A stretch of 64,000 nucleotides of DNA from Henckelia pumila (lineage: Eukaryota > Streptophyta > Magnoliopsida > Lamiales > Gesneriaceae). The position numbers and the translations under genes are program-made. The stretch spans positions 137,647,402 to 137,711,401 of the forward strand of contig NC_133122.1 of NCBI RefSeq assembly GCF_033568475.1. The letters run 5' to 3'. Under the pieces are notes generated by a model, which saw only the letters and a program-made list of their open reading frames with translations, had not been told where the DNA came from and did not search any database. Positions 47,125 through 59,939 of this stretch are shown in pieces. Every line of letters begins with the position of its first letter. The stretch's first letter is position 1.

Positions 47125-47339
47125 CATTAATCCCCGTGTCCTCTCCCTCACTCTCTCATAGTTTGCTATTTTTGCCCATTTTTTTAGTTGTTTATACTTT
47201 GTATTATTAATTTGGTTGATTTCGAAATCGACATAAGCAAATGCTACCCGAATTTTGAATTTTGGATTATTGAGGTTCAAGTTCAACTGTGAAAATATTT
47301 TTGTCTCTGGGATTAAATTTGGAATATAGTTTTCTGTAT

Positions 47340-47930
47340 GATAGCACCAAGATTATGTGAATTTGTTTTTAAGACCGTGGCCCCTGTCCCCACAGCTGCC
47401 TTCAACTTCCCACCCAAATCGAATTGTCCCCACTCTGTCAAAATATTTTACCTTTTCAAATCTCACGACCAAGGCATGCTCTCCTTTCTAGGCTGCGCTG
47501 ACTCCGACCTGCTCAAGACCTCCTTCCTGTATCCCTAAGGTTGCTTCAGTATTGGTTTCATGTGGATTTTCCCATGATCTGAATTTCTTTTTTAATTATT
47601 ATTATTTGCAAAATGCTTGACTGATTTCTTGATTTGATCTTCCGTTTCAATATCCGTTTATTCCTTCTTTATTTTGTTTTTATGGCACAAGTTGAAAGAG
47701 AAGTGGTTCGTTCTCGTATTTGACTTCCTATCTGATTATTTTCAGATTATTATTACAGTAGGTTTGGTAGCTTGAATATTGGCTCTGTAAATGTCTCTGG
47801 TGTGTGTTTTTAAACTCTTCTGCAAAGTACATTTGTCCTTTCTAGATCTAGATTCCCCCAAACTTTGAGAAATCCAGTTATTCTAGAATAAATCAAAGGT
47901 TTTAATCATTTTCAATTAGATTCATTTTGT
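47340..47930 (+). repeat. Dispersed segment, copy 1
   Basis: Contains ACAGCTGCCTTCAACTTCCC, TCTCCTTTCTAGGCTGCGCTG and further on TGGTAGCTTGAATATTGGCT. It matches, inverted, 50740-51230 and 52110-52640. Exon-like features are present but no family is recognised. Confidence 0.7.
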
Positions 47931-50233
47931 TAATTTTTTTCTTCATCCAGTTGATCTGCAATGTGTCGTGGACTTGGATGGATATGAAATTTATTGGCTG
48001 TTTCACTCATTTTATTTTGATTTTCCCATTACTTTATACTACTTTAGTAACGATATGGCGTAAATTATATTTTCCCATTATAATTAACATCGCATTGAGA
48101 ATGGAGAAAAAGTACTTATATCTGGTTCGATTTTTTCCCCTAATTTTATTTGAAATATGCCTTTTGTTTTATGACTGAGATGTACATACATTAATTAGAT
48201 AGGTATGTTTTTTGAAACGATTCATTTATTGCACCTTTTTATGTTTAATAATGAACAAATTAGGCATTGGACTGTTAGTCAGAGAAAATCTCAGAACTTG
48301 GTTGATAAAATGTGCAAAAGAACACTATTTTGTTAATATAAACAGATTTTTTGGTAACAATTCATTTCCTATCTTAAGGTAAGCATATATCATTGAAGTT
48401 TCATTTTGTAATATTACTAGCAATCTCTGTTTTGTTCTATTCATTATTTTTTATTCAGAATTTTTTTTATGGAAACATAATAATATTTTCTTGAGTGTAA
48501 CCTGCAAGGTCCTTCTGATTTTTTTTAATGATGTTTTAGGATTTGATGCCGGTGATGGCAAAAGAAAGAAACAGTGGAAGAGGGTCGGCCAAAGCGATTC
48601 TGTTGATTTCAGAATAAGGAGGAGCTGAGAAATTGATTGGTTGTGGAGTGTGTGTGGGGGAGTTGATTGAGTGTGGTTCAAGGGGATGGATCTCAATTCC
48701 TTTGGGTTTCTTGCAGGCAAAAAGGTATATTATTTCACACCATATTAGTTTTATGACACTGTTTTTCTTTAAGCAGAATATTGGAGCTTGTTTTGCATTT
48801 TCTACATATGTTTTTGGTTTGCTTGCATTTGTATGATATTTTAATTTTTTTTTTAATTTGTTCATTGCAATGGGGTGAACAATGTTTTAAAGAAATGCAT
48901 TTTTCTTGAAATAATGTGCATAATCGAGGCTATATTCTGCTTGAAATAATGTGCATAATCGGCGCTATATTCTATATTATTGCCAATTGCTTTAACTCAT
49001 ATGGTGTTCACTTAATGTTAAGGATGTGCGGTAGCTTTTAAAGAAAGACCACAACCTTTTTGTTTTTCCCATCCAAACACGCTATTGGTGTTAAATAATT
49101 CACTTTTTAGGGCTGACCATCTTTTTTGATTAGTTGATCGTGTTACATGAGCTAAACACGGGCGATTTGTAACCTTTGGATTAGACGATCTAGTCGTTCA
49201 TATTCAATGATACATCCATGATAATTGATTTGAAAATATGGGTCTTTTCCAAAAGCTGTAAGTTGAATAACTTGTAGTTGTAAGATAAGGGGTAAGAAAG
49301 TTAAAGACATATTTATTTGAATATATTCTGTTATCAACGACACATGTATGATAGATGTTGAATTCAATTCACCTTGTAGTTTTATGTGTGTATGTCTAAT
49401 GGTGTTGACTTGATAAATTGTTTTTCTATTTTTATTGCATTTTGACGATAATATTTTTGTATTTGTTGGCTGCCCGGATGCAAAACTTAGCTCCTATTAA
49501 AGACAACCCATCATTTCTTATCCTTTGCTTTGAAATATTCCTCTGTTCTCTTATGTTTTCAAATGGTTAATGTTTTTTCTATTTTAATTCTTGTCCATGT
49601 TTGTTTAGGAGATTACCCACTCGTGACAATGCATATGGTGCTAGTGGGAACCAAGGATATGGATTCATAACCAACCGGGGAAATTTACTTTTACTTTTTT
49701 TCTTTTTAAAATAAAACTTTTCATGCACTTCTTGCGTACTTCTGTTTATTTCCCTTTCATTTGTCACCTTCTTGGTTAAAACCCTACCTATGGAATGGGG
49801 TTTGTATGTCCTTTGAAGTATCGTTCATCAGTTTATCAATTTGGCATGGGAGACGACTACTTTTGTCAATCAAATTATTTAAAATCTTTGATTGCCTGGT
49901 GTTTTATTAGTTTTTAAAGTGCTTAGTCAAATTCTTTTTGGTAATTTTTTGCCTGGTGTTTTATTTATATTTAAAATGCTTGGTATACGATGGTTTATTT
50001 TCAGGCCATCTGCTCATACTGGCATGTTTCGATCTCATTGTCCTTCAAAAGTGTTTTGTGCATTATTTTTTTCTTTGTTTTACTTTCTATGTACGAAAAA
50101 CACTGGAGTTAGAGCTGAATTTAAGTATCGGGAATGCGTGCACTTTTGCAAACATAGCACACACCATTCAAAACTTAGCATTTTGTGAGTTTAAAAAGTG
50201 TTAGGCGAATTTGTTATTTTTATTATTATCAAC
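47931..50233. other. No firm gene; exon-like islands
   Basis: Islands that look spliced include one near 48590-48722 (ending SIPLGFLQAKR before GTATAT) and one after TTTGTTTAG at 49600 (RRLPTRDNAYGASGNQGYGF). They could be exons of the gene whose first exon was amplified upstream, but no family is recognised and order cannot be tested by eye. Confidence 0.25.
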
Positions 50234-50728
50234 TGCAATTTCATATGTGATTATGTTAAATGTCAATTAACTCCCAATATTTTTGATTACTAGTGAGATA
50301 GAGTTGTGTATGAAAAAGTGAAAAACAATGTAGTGATTAAGATACTTCATTGACACTAATTATTTACATGTCATGATTTTGACACGCATTTCGAGCACCT
50401 CGGCCAAACCATACGAATTATATGAATCAGTGAGAGGTATTATACTCTTTGTGAGAGATGTGAGTTTTATTTGATACCATATGTTGAGGTAAAATAGTTC
50501 AGAATGTTCCCAAATAGCCTTTGAAGCGAAATACGGATGAAATGTGGCTTTGGCCGAGGTGCTCGCAATGCGTGTCAAAATCATGACATGTAAATATTTT
50601 GTGTCATGAAGTATCTTAATCACAACTACATTGTTTTTCACTCTTTCCTACACATGTCAATCTCACAAGTAATCAAAAACATTTGGAGTTAATTGACATT
50701 TTACATAATCACATATATGAAATTGCAC
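50234..50728. mobile_element. Foldback (long inverted-repeat) element
   Basis: Arms 50234-50408 and 50549-50728 are inverse copies (TGCAATTTCATATGTGATTA at one edge, CGAGCACCTCGGCCAAA at the inner edge) around a 140-bp loop. Arm similarity is high with a few small indels. No coding capacity. Boundary duplications are not clear. Confidence 0.75.
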
Positions 50729-50739
50729 TAGATAAAATA

Positions 50740-51345
50740 AATCTAATTGCACATGATTAAAACCCTTGATTTATTCTCATGTAATTGGATTTCTCAATGT
50801 TTGGGGGAATCTAGAAAGGGAAAAGGTGCTTTGCAAGAAGGTTTAAAAACACACACCAGAAGAGATTTTACAGAGCCATTATGCGAGCTACCAAACCTAC
50901 CGTAATAACCTGAAAATAAACAGAAGGAAGTCATATACGGGATCAAACTGCTCCTCTTTCAACTTGCGCCATAAAAATAGAATAAAGAAGCATTTTGAAA
51001 ATAATAAAACACAAAATTTAGATGAAACCAATACCGAGGGCAACCTCAGGGACACAGAAAGGAGATCTTGAGTAGGTCGGAGTGCAGCGCAGCCTAGAAA
51101 GGAGAGCATCCATTAGTGGTGGAGATTTGAAAAGGTACAATATTTTTATAAAGTGGGGACGATTCGATTGGGTGGGAAGTTGAAGGCATGTGTGGGGCCC
51201 CGAGTCTTCTACCAAAATAAATATAAATTTTTGGAAGATTTGAAATATTTATAGAGAAGGTGAGTATCATATTTATACAAATTCAAACAATTATATATAA
51301 TTTAATTTAACTATCTCAAAAAGTAACAAATTCCTAAATAATATA
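50740..51345 (-). repeat. Dispersed segment, copy 2
   Basis: Inverse of copy 1 and in direct order with copy 3, about 1.4 kb away. It begins right at the edge of the foldback element, so the foldback lies at one end of the repeated segment. Confidence 0.75.
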
Positions 51346-52109
51346 ATAGGCCATCTATCGCCAAAATAAACCATCTCAAATTCCTTAAAACCAAATTAAA
51401 TAGATATTACCTCAGCCGAGTTTACATATCGACAAGCAAGCTACCTTCTCCATGTTTTTTTTGTCTTCAAATGAAATGCATGGTAAAATTTTCAAAACTA
51501 GACTCAGGTATTAAAATTAAATAAAAGATAAAACTCTAGTTTGGGATCTTTCCCAAATTTTTCCGAAATATTCACATGAGAACAATAATTCTCAATTTGA
51601 TCTAAAAACATATAAATTTTATTCAAATGAATCAATTCTTCAAACTCCAGTAACCCAAGTTCCCACAAGATCTCCATATTCCACTCCCAGTGGTGTTGCT
51701 ACTCGACACATCCATCCCCTTTCCATTCATACAAATTTCTTTGGAAGATGAAAAAGTAGTAGCATGTAGAAGAAAATTGCTCGTATGAACTCGAGGTCGT
51801 CTTGAATTTCAACATATCCTATCCCATGGTAGAAATGCCTGTAGTTAATTCATTATCTCATAATTGAAAGCAGTTTCCGAAAATAATAACCAATCGAAAC
51901 TCAGACTGGTTTTAAAAGATCAATCGCAAATTGAAGGAAATTATAATTGGATCGATTGAATAGCATTGTTGGTTACGAACAAATTTAGAGGAACCTTTTG
52001 TTATTAATGTTAAGGGCAGATACCTTTTTCCAGATTTCGTTAAACAAATTCAATACTACAAACAAAAGGAGCAGGAATCACACAGATCACATATTAGTTA
52101 CTGTAGAAT
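51346..52109. other. No recognised content
   Basis: Spacer between copies 2 and 3 of the dispersed segment. AT-rich, no supported gene. Confidence 0.35.
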
Positions 52110-52788
52110 AAATCCAATTGCACATGATTGAAAACATTGATTTATTCTCTAGTAATTGAATTTCTCAAAGTTTGGTGGGATATAGAAAGGGAAAAGGTGC
52201 AAACACACACAAGAAGAAATTTTACAGAGCCATTATGCAAGCAACCAAACCCACTGTAATAACCTGAAATAAACAGAAAGAAATCATATACAGGATCGAA
52301 CTACTCCTCTTTCAACTTGCGACGTAAAAACAGAATAAATAAAAAAAAAACAGGTATTTAAAAAGAAGATTGATCAAGCAATCAGTCACGCATTTTGCAA
52401 ATAATAAAAAACAAAATTCAGATGATAAACAAAATCCACATGAAACCAATACCGAAGAAACCATAGGGACACAGGAAGGACATCTTGAGCAAGTCGGAGA
52501 GCAGCGCAACCTAGAAAAGAGAGCATGCATTATTGGTGGAGATTTGAAAATGTACAATATTTTGAATCCTTGATAAAGTGGGGACAATTCGATTTGGGTG
52601 GGAAGTTGAAGGCAGCTATGGGGCCACGGGTCTTCTACCAAAATAAATATAGATTTTTGGAAAATTTGAAAATTTTAAAAAGAAGGTGAGTATCATTTTT
52701 TATAAGAAATTCAAACAACAAAAGGTTAACATCTCGGCATTATATTTAATTTAACTATCTCAAAATGTAACACATTCCTAAATAATAT
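52110..52788 (-). repeat. Dispersed segment, copy 3
   Basis: Matches copy 2 including the outer flank TTAATTTAACTATCTCAAAA, which shows that the two arose as one duplication of at least 600 bp. It is cut by the chromovirus LTR at 52789. Confidence 0.75.
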
Positions 52789-55181
52789 TGTAACGTCCCA
52801 ATTTCTCAATCGAAACGTTACTCAAACATACTTACTTAAAGATTTGGTAAAAATAAAAACTTTGCGGAAGCATCATCTTATTTATTAAAATAGCGTATAA
52901 AATGTGCACAAAATAAAATAGCATCTAAAAATATTTGCCAAAACATGGCCATCAACTAAAAAAAAATTTAAACTTGTTTGCCTCTCATCAAATAAAAAGG
53001 TTTAAAACATCTTCAATTATAAAGCATTCACACTCATGCATTGCCCGTTGGACCGACCCCTGCCTCTTCTTCATGTCCGCCCACATAATCATCAATAAAA
53101 GCATCCACATCATCATTACCTGCACCATTCAAGTATAGTGAGTCGAAAGACTCAACAAAGCATGCAAAAAAGGATTTTCTAACTTTAAAAGGAAACATTA
53201 ACTTAAACTCCCATGCAATAAACATAACTTTAATATAGCCATATCATAAAAATATTTGGGGAGATGAAGTATGAGTAGTGTGGTAATCGTCATAACGAGC
53301 CATTCATAGTTTCCTGTTGATCAGACAAGCATATGGCATTAAGCCCGTAAACTTTCGTTCTTTGGATAGCCGCTTCGGAGCTCAACCCGAAGTGCTTATT
53401 CCGTATAACCAACCCGTGAGCCATGTTTGGATAGCCGCTCCGGAGCTCATCCCGAAGTGCATACCCCATATAATCACCACAAGACGCATAAATCATCAAA
53501 ATATTTTCCATGCATCATATCATTCATCTTATCATGTAATTTCATAAATCTCGTACATGTTCATAAAGTTTCCCGTGATGCTACATGCTTAAAATCCGTC
53601 AAAACATTTCATGAGAAATTAACTTTCATGAGAAAATCACATAATCATGCAATACATAACTTGACCGATCCACGTGAGGCATTCCGTCCGTTTCGGACCT
53701 TCAAAACTTTAAAATTCTTCATGAACATTCTTAAAAAATAAATAAAATACATTAAAGTATAAAAATCGTGATTTTTAGGACTCAAAAACTCATAAAATGG
53801 GATGGGAATTTCGAACTTGCAGCGCGGCCGCGCGCTCAACCAGCGCGGGCACGCCGTACGCTTGCAAAGTGGGCGCGAGCGTGCCTCCTGCTCGCAGATT
53901 TACGCAACACAGGCGCGGGCGCGCTGCATGGCAGCGTGGGCGCTGTCGCGTCTCCTTTTTTGAAAACTGATCTTTTCTGCATTTTTTTCAAAACCCACAA
54001 TGCTTTGGGACGTTTTTCCATTAAAAATATCATTCTACAACATCATAAACTCAAAATAACTTATACCAATGCATCAAACATTTAAAGATTTTGAATCAAA
54101 ACCTTTAAAACTACTTTTACCCAAAAATCTGATTCATTGCCTTCAAATCTTTCAAAACTCGATAAACATGAACCGAACACCTCAGGAATACTTCACGTAT
54201 CACAATCAAGCAACATACTCATAGAAATTTTCAAGAAAACATTCATAGATCATCAATCAAATACCTAGGGTTTTACCTTGAAAATAACTATATTCTTGAA
54301 TGGGTTTAAAAACAGTAAAAACTTGCCTGGATTGATTCGATTGGAAATAACCTGAGCGGTAGGACGATCTAGCCTCGAGCCTCTGAAGAACCCTAGCCTT
54401 GATGCAATGTTTGAGAGAGATTTTGAGGAAGAAAAGTGAGCGTTCAAATGAGAGTTCAGAATAAAATTTCTGAACGCTTTTCTTTTGTGACTAATGGGCT
54501 CCAACACGGCCCATTAGTTACATTTAAAATCCTTTAAAATTTTACTCCCCCACTCAATAAAATACACTGCATCCCTTTAATCTTAATTTAACATATTTTT
54601 CTTAACTCGATTCAAGGCTAGACTCGTACCTACGACCCAAAATTAATACCAATCTTAAAACTTTAAAAAAAATAACATAGCAATCACATAATTCCTGGCA
54701 TCCAATAATTCACATAATTCCACATAACAATTAAATATTCTAAATAACATGCATTAAATCATATAATTAAATCAATTAATCGTGATTAAGCTAGTGGACT
54801 TTTTGGACCTTACAACTCTACCCTCCTTAAAAGAATTTCGTCCTCGAAATTCGACTTACCAAATAGTTCAGGATAGCGTGCTCGCATATCTTGTTCTGTT
54901 TCCCAAGTAGCTTCTTCAACCAACTGGTTGCTCCATAAGACTTTCACCATTGGAATCTCTCTGTTTCTCAACCTACGAACTTGTCTGGCGTCCATTTCAC
55001 TGGCTCATGGCGGATAACATGAGAAGGATTTGCCACATACTTCTTTAGCATAGAGATTTGGAAGACATTGTGGACACCCCCCAAGTTGGGTGGTAGTGCT
55101 ACTCGGTAAGCTCGAGCCCCAATTTTTTTCTAGGATCTCAAAAGGTCCTATATATCTTGGACTCAATTTACCCCTTTTCCC
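52789..55181 (-). mobile_element. Chromovirus (Tekay/Del-type Gypsy) fossil, 3' part
   Basis: 3' LTR at 52789-54814 (TGTAACGTCC...GGACCTTACA), 2026 bp, with a purine tract (AAGGAGGGTAGAGT on the minus strand) against its inner edge. Next to it, about 54815-55181, is the end of pol: integrase C-terminus (GKLSPRYIGPFEIL) and chromodomain (VLWSNQLVEEATWE). The LTR carries a GC-rich GCGCGGGCGCGC stretch near 53820-53950. The rest of the element lies beyond the Copia insertion, outside the window. The visible part is close to whole, with perhaps one or two breaks. Confidence 0.88.
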
Positions 55182-57044
55182 TGAAAGAGTGGGTGCCCAG
55201 TGAGCCAACTTGTGGCTATGGGCTTTGATGACTCTTTGTACAAACGATCTTTTGTTTAATATAATTTACACTTTTATTAATGGCAATGACTTTATCTTTC
55301 TTCGTATTGTTATATTATGATATACTATTGTTGTTTTGATAAAGACCTTGAATATACTATAGTGTATGTAAGATGTGGTAGAACATGGGGATGTCTATCA
55401 TGAAATACATCTTATAGTCACTGTATATTCTAAACTGTTCCTAGTCGATTGAGCCGCCGATAATAAGGATAAGGATCGCTCGAGTTTGAGACTAGCATTT
55501 GCGATGCAGAGTACCACGTTTCATTGGTAGGGAACATGGAGATGTTCGAAGCATGCAAATGGATATTCATAGGATGAATAATCGAACTACCCTATCCGGA
55601 CTTTCCAAGTGGTTATCACTTATCGAGTGGATTAAGTCCGCGGTTTTGGTTGTACACCATTAGTCCTTACTACTTGAAACATCATGGAGACTCTATATGC
55701 TAGTACTGTGCTTTGACTCGTTTACCGACTCTATGGGGGTCATCAGGTGTCGAGATTGGGTACAGTTACAACACATATAGGAGTCGATGCATTGTTGTCA
55801 AGGATTCACCACATACTTGCGAGTGTGGATATCCTATGCGATCTGAGGAGATATTAGTGTGACGAATCTCTGGCCAGAGTACTTGATGTGATTTAAGAAA
55901 TGGTTTCTTAGTAGCACATGCGATGTCACTAATTTGATCTTCAAGATGTATTGCATAGTTATCGAATCTTGAGCGACTCTCGATATACCAATGGTTGTTG
56001 CTTCGATCGGGATATATGGATGAAGGGACCGTACTGTACGCTAACCAAAATCTACTGGTTCTTGTAGGCACTATCAGTGATACCTAGAGAATCATGGGGC
56101 GATGTTGCTAGGCGCTTTACCATGATTCGTTGGGCAAGTCGGAAAGTGTTGTTCCGAGTCACAAGGAGTTGTGAGCCCACGGCTAGCTGTATCCCTGAAC
56201 CATTGAGGGTCACACAGAGTAATGGAGTTTTAATCCCCGTTGAGATAGTTAAATTTAAAGAGTTAAATTTAATGAATAAAGAAGTTGGACTTCTTAAATA
56301 AGAGTAAGGGAGTAGGATTTCCTAAAATGACATAGGGATGGACATTTTTGGAAACCACTGAATTCGGATTCAGGAAAATTTATCTTGACTTTATAATGTG
56401 CAGAAATGGTTTCTGTGCACATTGGTGAAATCGGTTCATCAATCGGAGTCACGATGAATTTTATATTAATTTCTGAACGTGCGGGCTTTGCTTGTCGGGC
56501 CTCAACTTATGACTAATGGGCCCTAAGTTGTTAGTGGCCTGCATTATAAATAAGTTATTGCAGTACAGAAATTACACACAACTGGTCATAATTTTGAGAG
56601 CAAAAATTTCGAAAACCCTAGCCTCCTCTCTCAAATATTTCGGCCGCCCCCTTCCCTTCTCTGCGTGAAAAATTCCGGTCTGTGATTTTGAATTGCAGTC
56701 TGGAATAGCGAATCAAATTCGTTTATTCTCTTCGTAGAAAACTTCTGATAGATTTTCTAGTGCAATCTATCAGAGGGATTAAACCTCTATTCGTGGACCT
56801 GATTGAAGGAGTTCATCGGTTCCAGGGAGAGACAACAAGAGCAGAGAAATCTGTTGGAGTCCAATAATCTCGATTCGAGATTGAAGGTAAAATTTAATAA
56901 TTGTTATTTAAATTTTACACACACTAATAATTTAATCGTTGAACGGTTGATACCCACAATATGGAATTGTTCCATAATAAAATTTTTAAACTTCCGCTGC
57001 ACCGGGTATCAATCGTGATTGATCTGAACGCCAGTTTCACAACA
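55182..57044 (+). repeat. Copia 5' LTR
   Basis: 1863 bp. Ends are set by the chromovirus junction at one side and the primer site at the other. The antisense frame at 55766-56071 is not a gene and recurs in the 3' LTR. Confidence 0.93.
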
Positions 57045-57045
57045 G

Positions 57046-57057
57046 TGGTATCAGAGC
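57046..57057 (+). other. Copia primer-binding site
   Basis: TGGTATCAGAGC, the usual complement of initiator-methionine tRNA, one base after the LTR. Confidence 0.9.
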
Positions 57058-57169
57058 CAGGTTGCTCAGATCAAACGATTAAATTAATCGATTGTACAAA
57101 ATTTTTGAGTCTCGGTTTTTGAAACAAAATAAATATTTTTAAATAAATAAAAAAAATTTTCGGGGCAAA

Positions 57170-57515
57170 ACCCGGGCAGCGATTGGATCGCTGCCCGGTG
57201 GGGCAGCAATTGTTGCTGCCCCGGGCGGCGCACAGCGCCGCCCAAAGGGGGCGCACGGCGCCGCCCACGGCGACGCACGGCGTCGCCCAGGGGCGGCGCT
57301 CGGCGCTGCCCAGCGCTGCGCTGGGCGCTGCGCAGGGCGCTGCGCAGGGCGGCGATGGGCGCTGCCCAGGGCGGCGCACGGCGCCGCCCATGGGCGACGC
57401 TCGGCACCGCCAGGGCAGCAACTGTTGCTGCCCTAAAGGGGCAGCCGAGCTGCCCCGGCCCGCGCCCACGGGTGCGGGCCGGCCTGGGAGTGTCCCGGGC
57501 GGCCCGCGGGAAAAA
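57170..57515 (+). repeat. GC-rich palindromic leader segment of the Copia element
   Basis: About 345 bp of overlapping GGGCGGCGCACGGCGCCGCCC-like words (shorter cores GGCGCCGCCC, GGCGCTGCGC, GGGGCAGCA) that can fold extensively. Long frames are open on both strands only because of base composition. Confidence 0.85.
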
Positions 57516-58997
57516 TTAAATTTTTATTTAAAATTAATTTTAATGTGTTAAAATTTTATTTTTGGTCCGGTCAAAAATTGTTTTTGATTGGTTCACGAGA
57601 TTTCGGATCGAATTGTTCGAGTCCGTAAACTTTAAAATTGATTTTTGGATAAATTTTAATTTTTGGAAAATTTTAATATTTTATCCTTAAATTGAATTTT
57701 GAAATCAATTAATTTTGGTACAATTGATGATAAGATTTGATCTTATGAATATATTGAGTAAAATATGATTTTATCCATAAAATTGGATTTTATAGATAAA
57801 ATATGATTTTATTTGATAAAGAGATAAAATATGATTTTATATGTAAAATGAGATTTTATATATAAAATATGATTTTATCCTGTTTAAATTTGAATTGCCA
57901 CTGCATGTTATCCAATAAATTAATTTTGAATTAAATGTTATTGGATAAGGATGATCGATTGCCATGACCAATTTTGTAGGTGTATGTTAGGAATTTACAT
58001 TTGTTTTATTGTTGTTGGTTTTATTAATGGGCCTGGTTTATGGCCCAATATGAATGTCATATGTAATAAAAGTGGGCTTGGTTTATGGCCCGTTCCCACC
58101 CCTAAAAATGTATCCCCTACTTGTCATTGTTATTTATTGTAAATACATTAGATTTAGTGGGAGATCAAGATTTGAAGATGGTGGGCCCAGCAGACAATAA
58201 AGACAGAAGAAATATAAATTGGAAGCACATGTAATAGGATTGCATTGCATACTGCATATTACCTAGGATTGGACTAAGACTCGTGATTGGCAACCACGGG
58301 TCAATTAGAAATGGAATCGATCATCCTATATAATATATGATATTATGATTGTATGCATGTTTTAGACATAATTGCGTGAATCCGGCAAGCATGCAATAAT
58401 TTGAAATTGATGAGACAAATTTTTATAATTAAAAATCCCTCATTTTAAATATGATTTAAAATTGATATCAAGATAAATAAAGGAAATTTAAATTTGTTTA
58501 AATGTTCCTACCTTCCATCAACGGTCAATGTATGTGATGCTACCCGCGGATACGGTCCGGCTCATATTATTGGGGGGCCCGTCCGTCGGAAAGCTGTACA
58601 TTGGATCGACACATGTTGTAAGTTGGGTGGAACTCCCATGGGATCGGCTCATATTATTGGGGGATCCACATGGCGACCGTCCATCACAACTTAATATTGA
58701 TGGGTCATCTTGACATGTCACTTTAAACGGCGTCATATTATTGGGCCCTTATTGGACATGAGGTAAACACATGGGGGTTGCTTTGGAAGCAATTGGGCTC
58801 TACCTTTTGAGAATTATGGTTGGCTGATATTATTCAGGACCATAAGTTTGTCAATTGGACTCCATGTTCTCACTAAGGAAAAAGTTTCCCGTTTTCACTA
58901 GAGGGTAGTGAAATCGTTAAAATAGTGGGAGTGAGATTCATAAAATTAAATTCGCCTATTTTATGTCTTAGTAAATTGCTTAAACAATCATTGATAT
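57516..58997 (+). other. Copia untranslated leader
   Basis: Non-coding. Contains ATAAAATATGATTTTAT repeats (57740-57885) and four copies of a CATATTATTGGG word (near 58562, 58649, 58733, with a weaker one at 58825). Confidence 0.7.
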
Positions 58998-58999
58998 AT

Positions 59000-59930
59000 G
59001 TCTGTTTTTTCTTTTTCAGTATTTCATACAATGAATTCGCGTAATCCATTATTCTCGATCCTCGAACAAAACAAGTTAACTGGCGCAAACTATACGGAAT
59101 GGTTCCGGAAGTTGAAGATTGTCTTGACTTCGGAGAAGATGCTCTACGTGTTAGAGAAATCACCTCCGAAGGAAGCACCAGCTGACGTAAGTCCGGAGGA
59201 ATTGGCCAAACTTGATGCATGGTGGGACCATGACATCAAGACCAAATGCTATATGCAAGCCTCGATGTCTGATGAACTCCAGAGGCGATTTGAGGACACC
59301 GTGAATGCTGCTGACATTCACGCTCAACTCAAGGAACTTTTTGGGGCTCAATCGAGGGCTGAAAGGTTCGCTACTGTTAAGGAGCTAATGACGTGTCGCA
59401 TGCATGAAGGGACTTCGGTCCGTGATCATGGGGTACGAGTGATTTGGCTCATACAAAAGTTAGCGACCCTTGATTTGGTGTTGGAGCATGAACTCAACGT
59501 GGATTTACTGCTTCTGTCTCTTCCTTCTTCGTTTGACGGATTTGTGGTAAATTTTAATATGAACAAGATAGAGGCCACCCTTGAAGAGATGGTCAATATG
59601 CTTGTGACATATGAATCCACACTAAAGAAGGATAAACCAGCTTTCTTGGTGGGCTCCTCATCTTCTATTAAGAAGGGGCCAAGTACGAAGGGCAAGAAAC
59701 GTTCTGCCCCACCCAAGAAAGTCGAGCCCGAGAAGAAGCACAAGACAAAGGCTTCAAACAATGGAAAATCCAAGGATGTTTGCCATTACTGCAAGAAGCC
59801 CGGTCATTGGAAGCGCAACTGCAAAAAATATCTAGAGCAGTTGGGAACTGCAAAGGGTATGTTCTATATTGAAATAAACATTTCACTTAATACTACTTCT
59901 TGGGTATTGGATACCGGATGTTGATCTCAC
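59000..59930 (+). mobile_element. Copia gag and protease region
   Basis: From about 59032: Copia-type gag (LTGANYTEWFRKLKIVL), a basic stretch, a zinc knuckle (CHYCKKPGHWKRNC) near 59790, and the protease active-site motif (VLDTG) near 59915. Typical order and spacing. Confidence 0.9.
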
Positions 59931-59939
59931 ATTTGCAAT

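Noticed and set aside
55766-56071. Antisense 101-codon frame present in both Copia LTRs
   Set aside because: Identical by LTR duplication; no family match and no promoter context.
57071-57551. Alanine- and arginine-rich proteins on both strands
   Set aside because: Open frames caused by the GC-rich palindromic leader of the Copia element.
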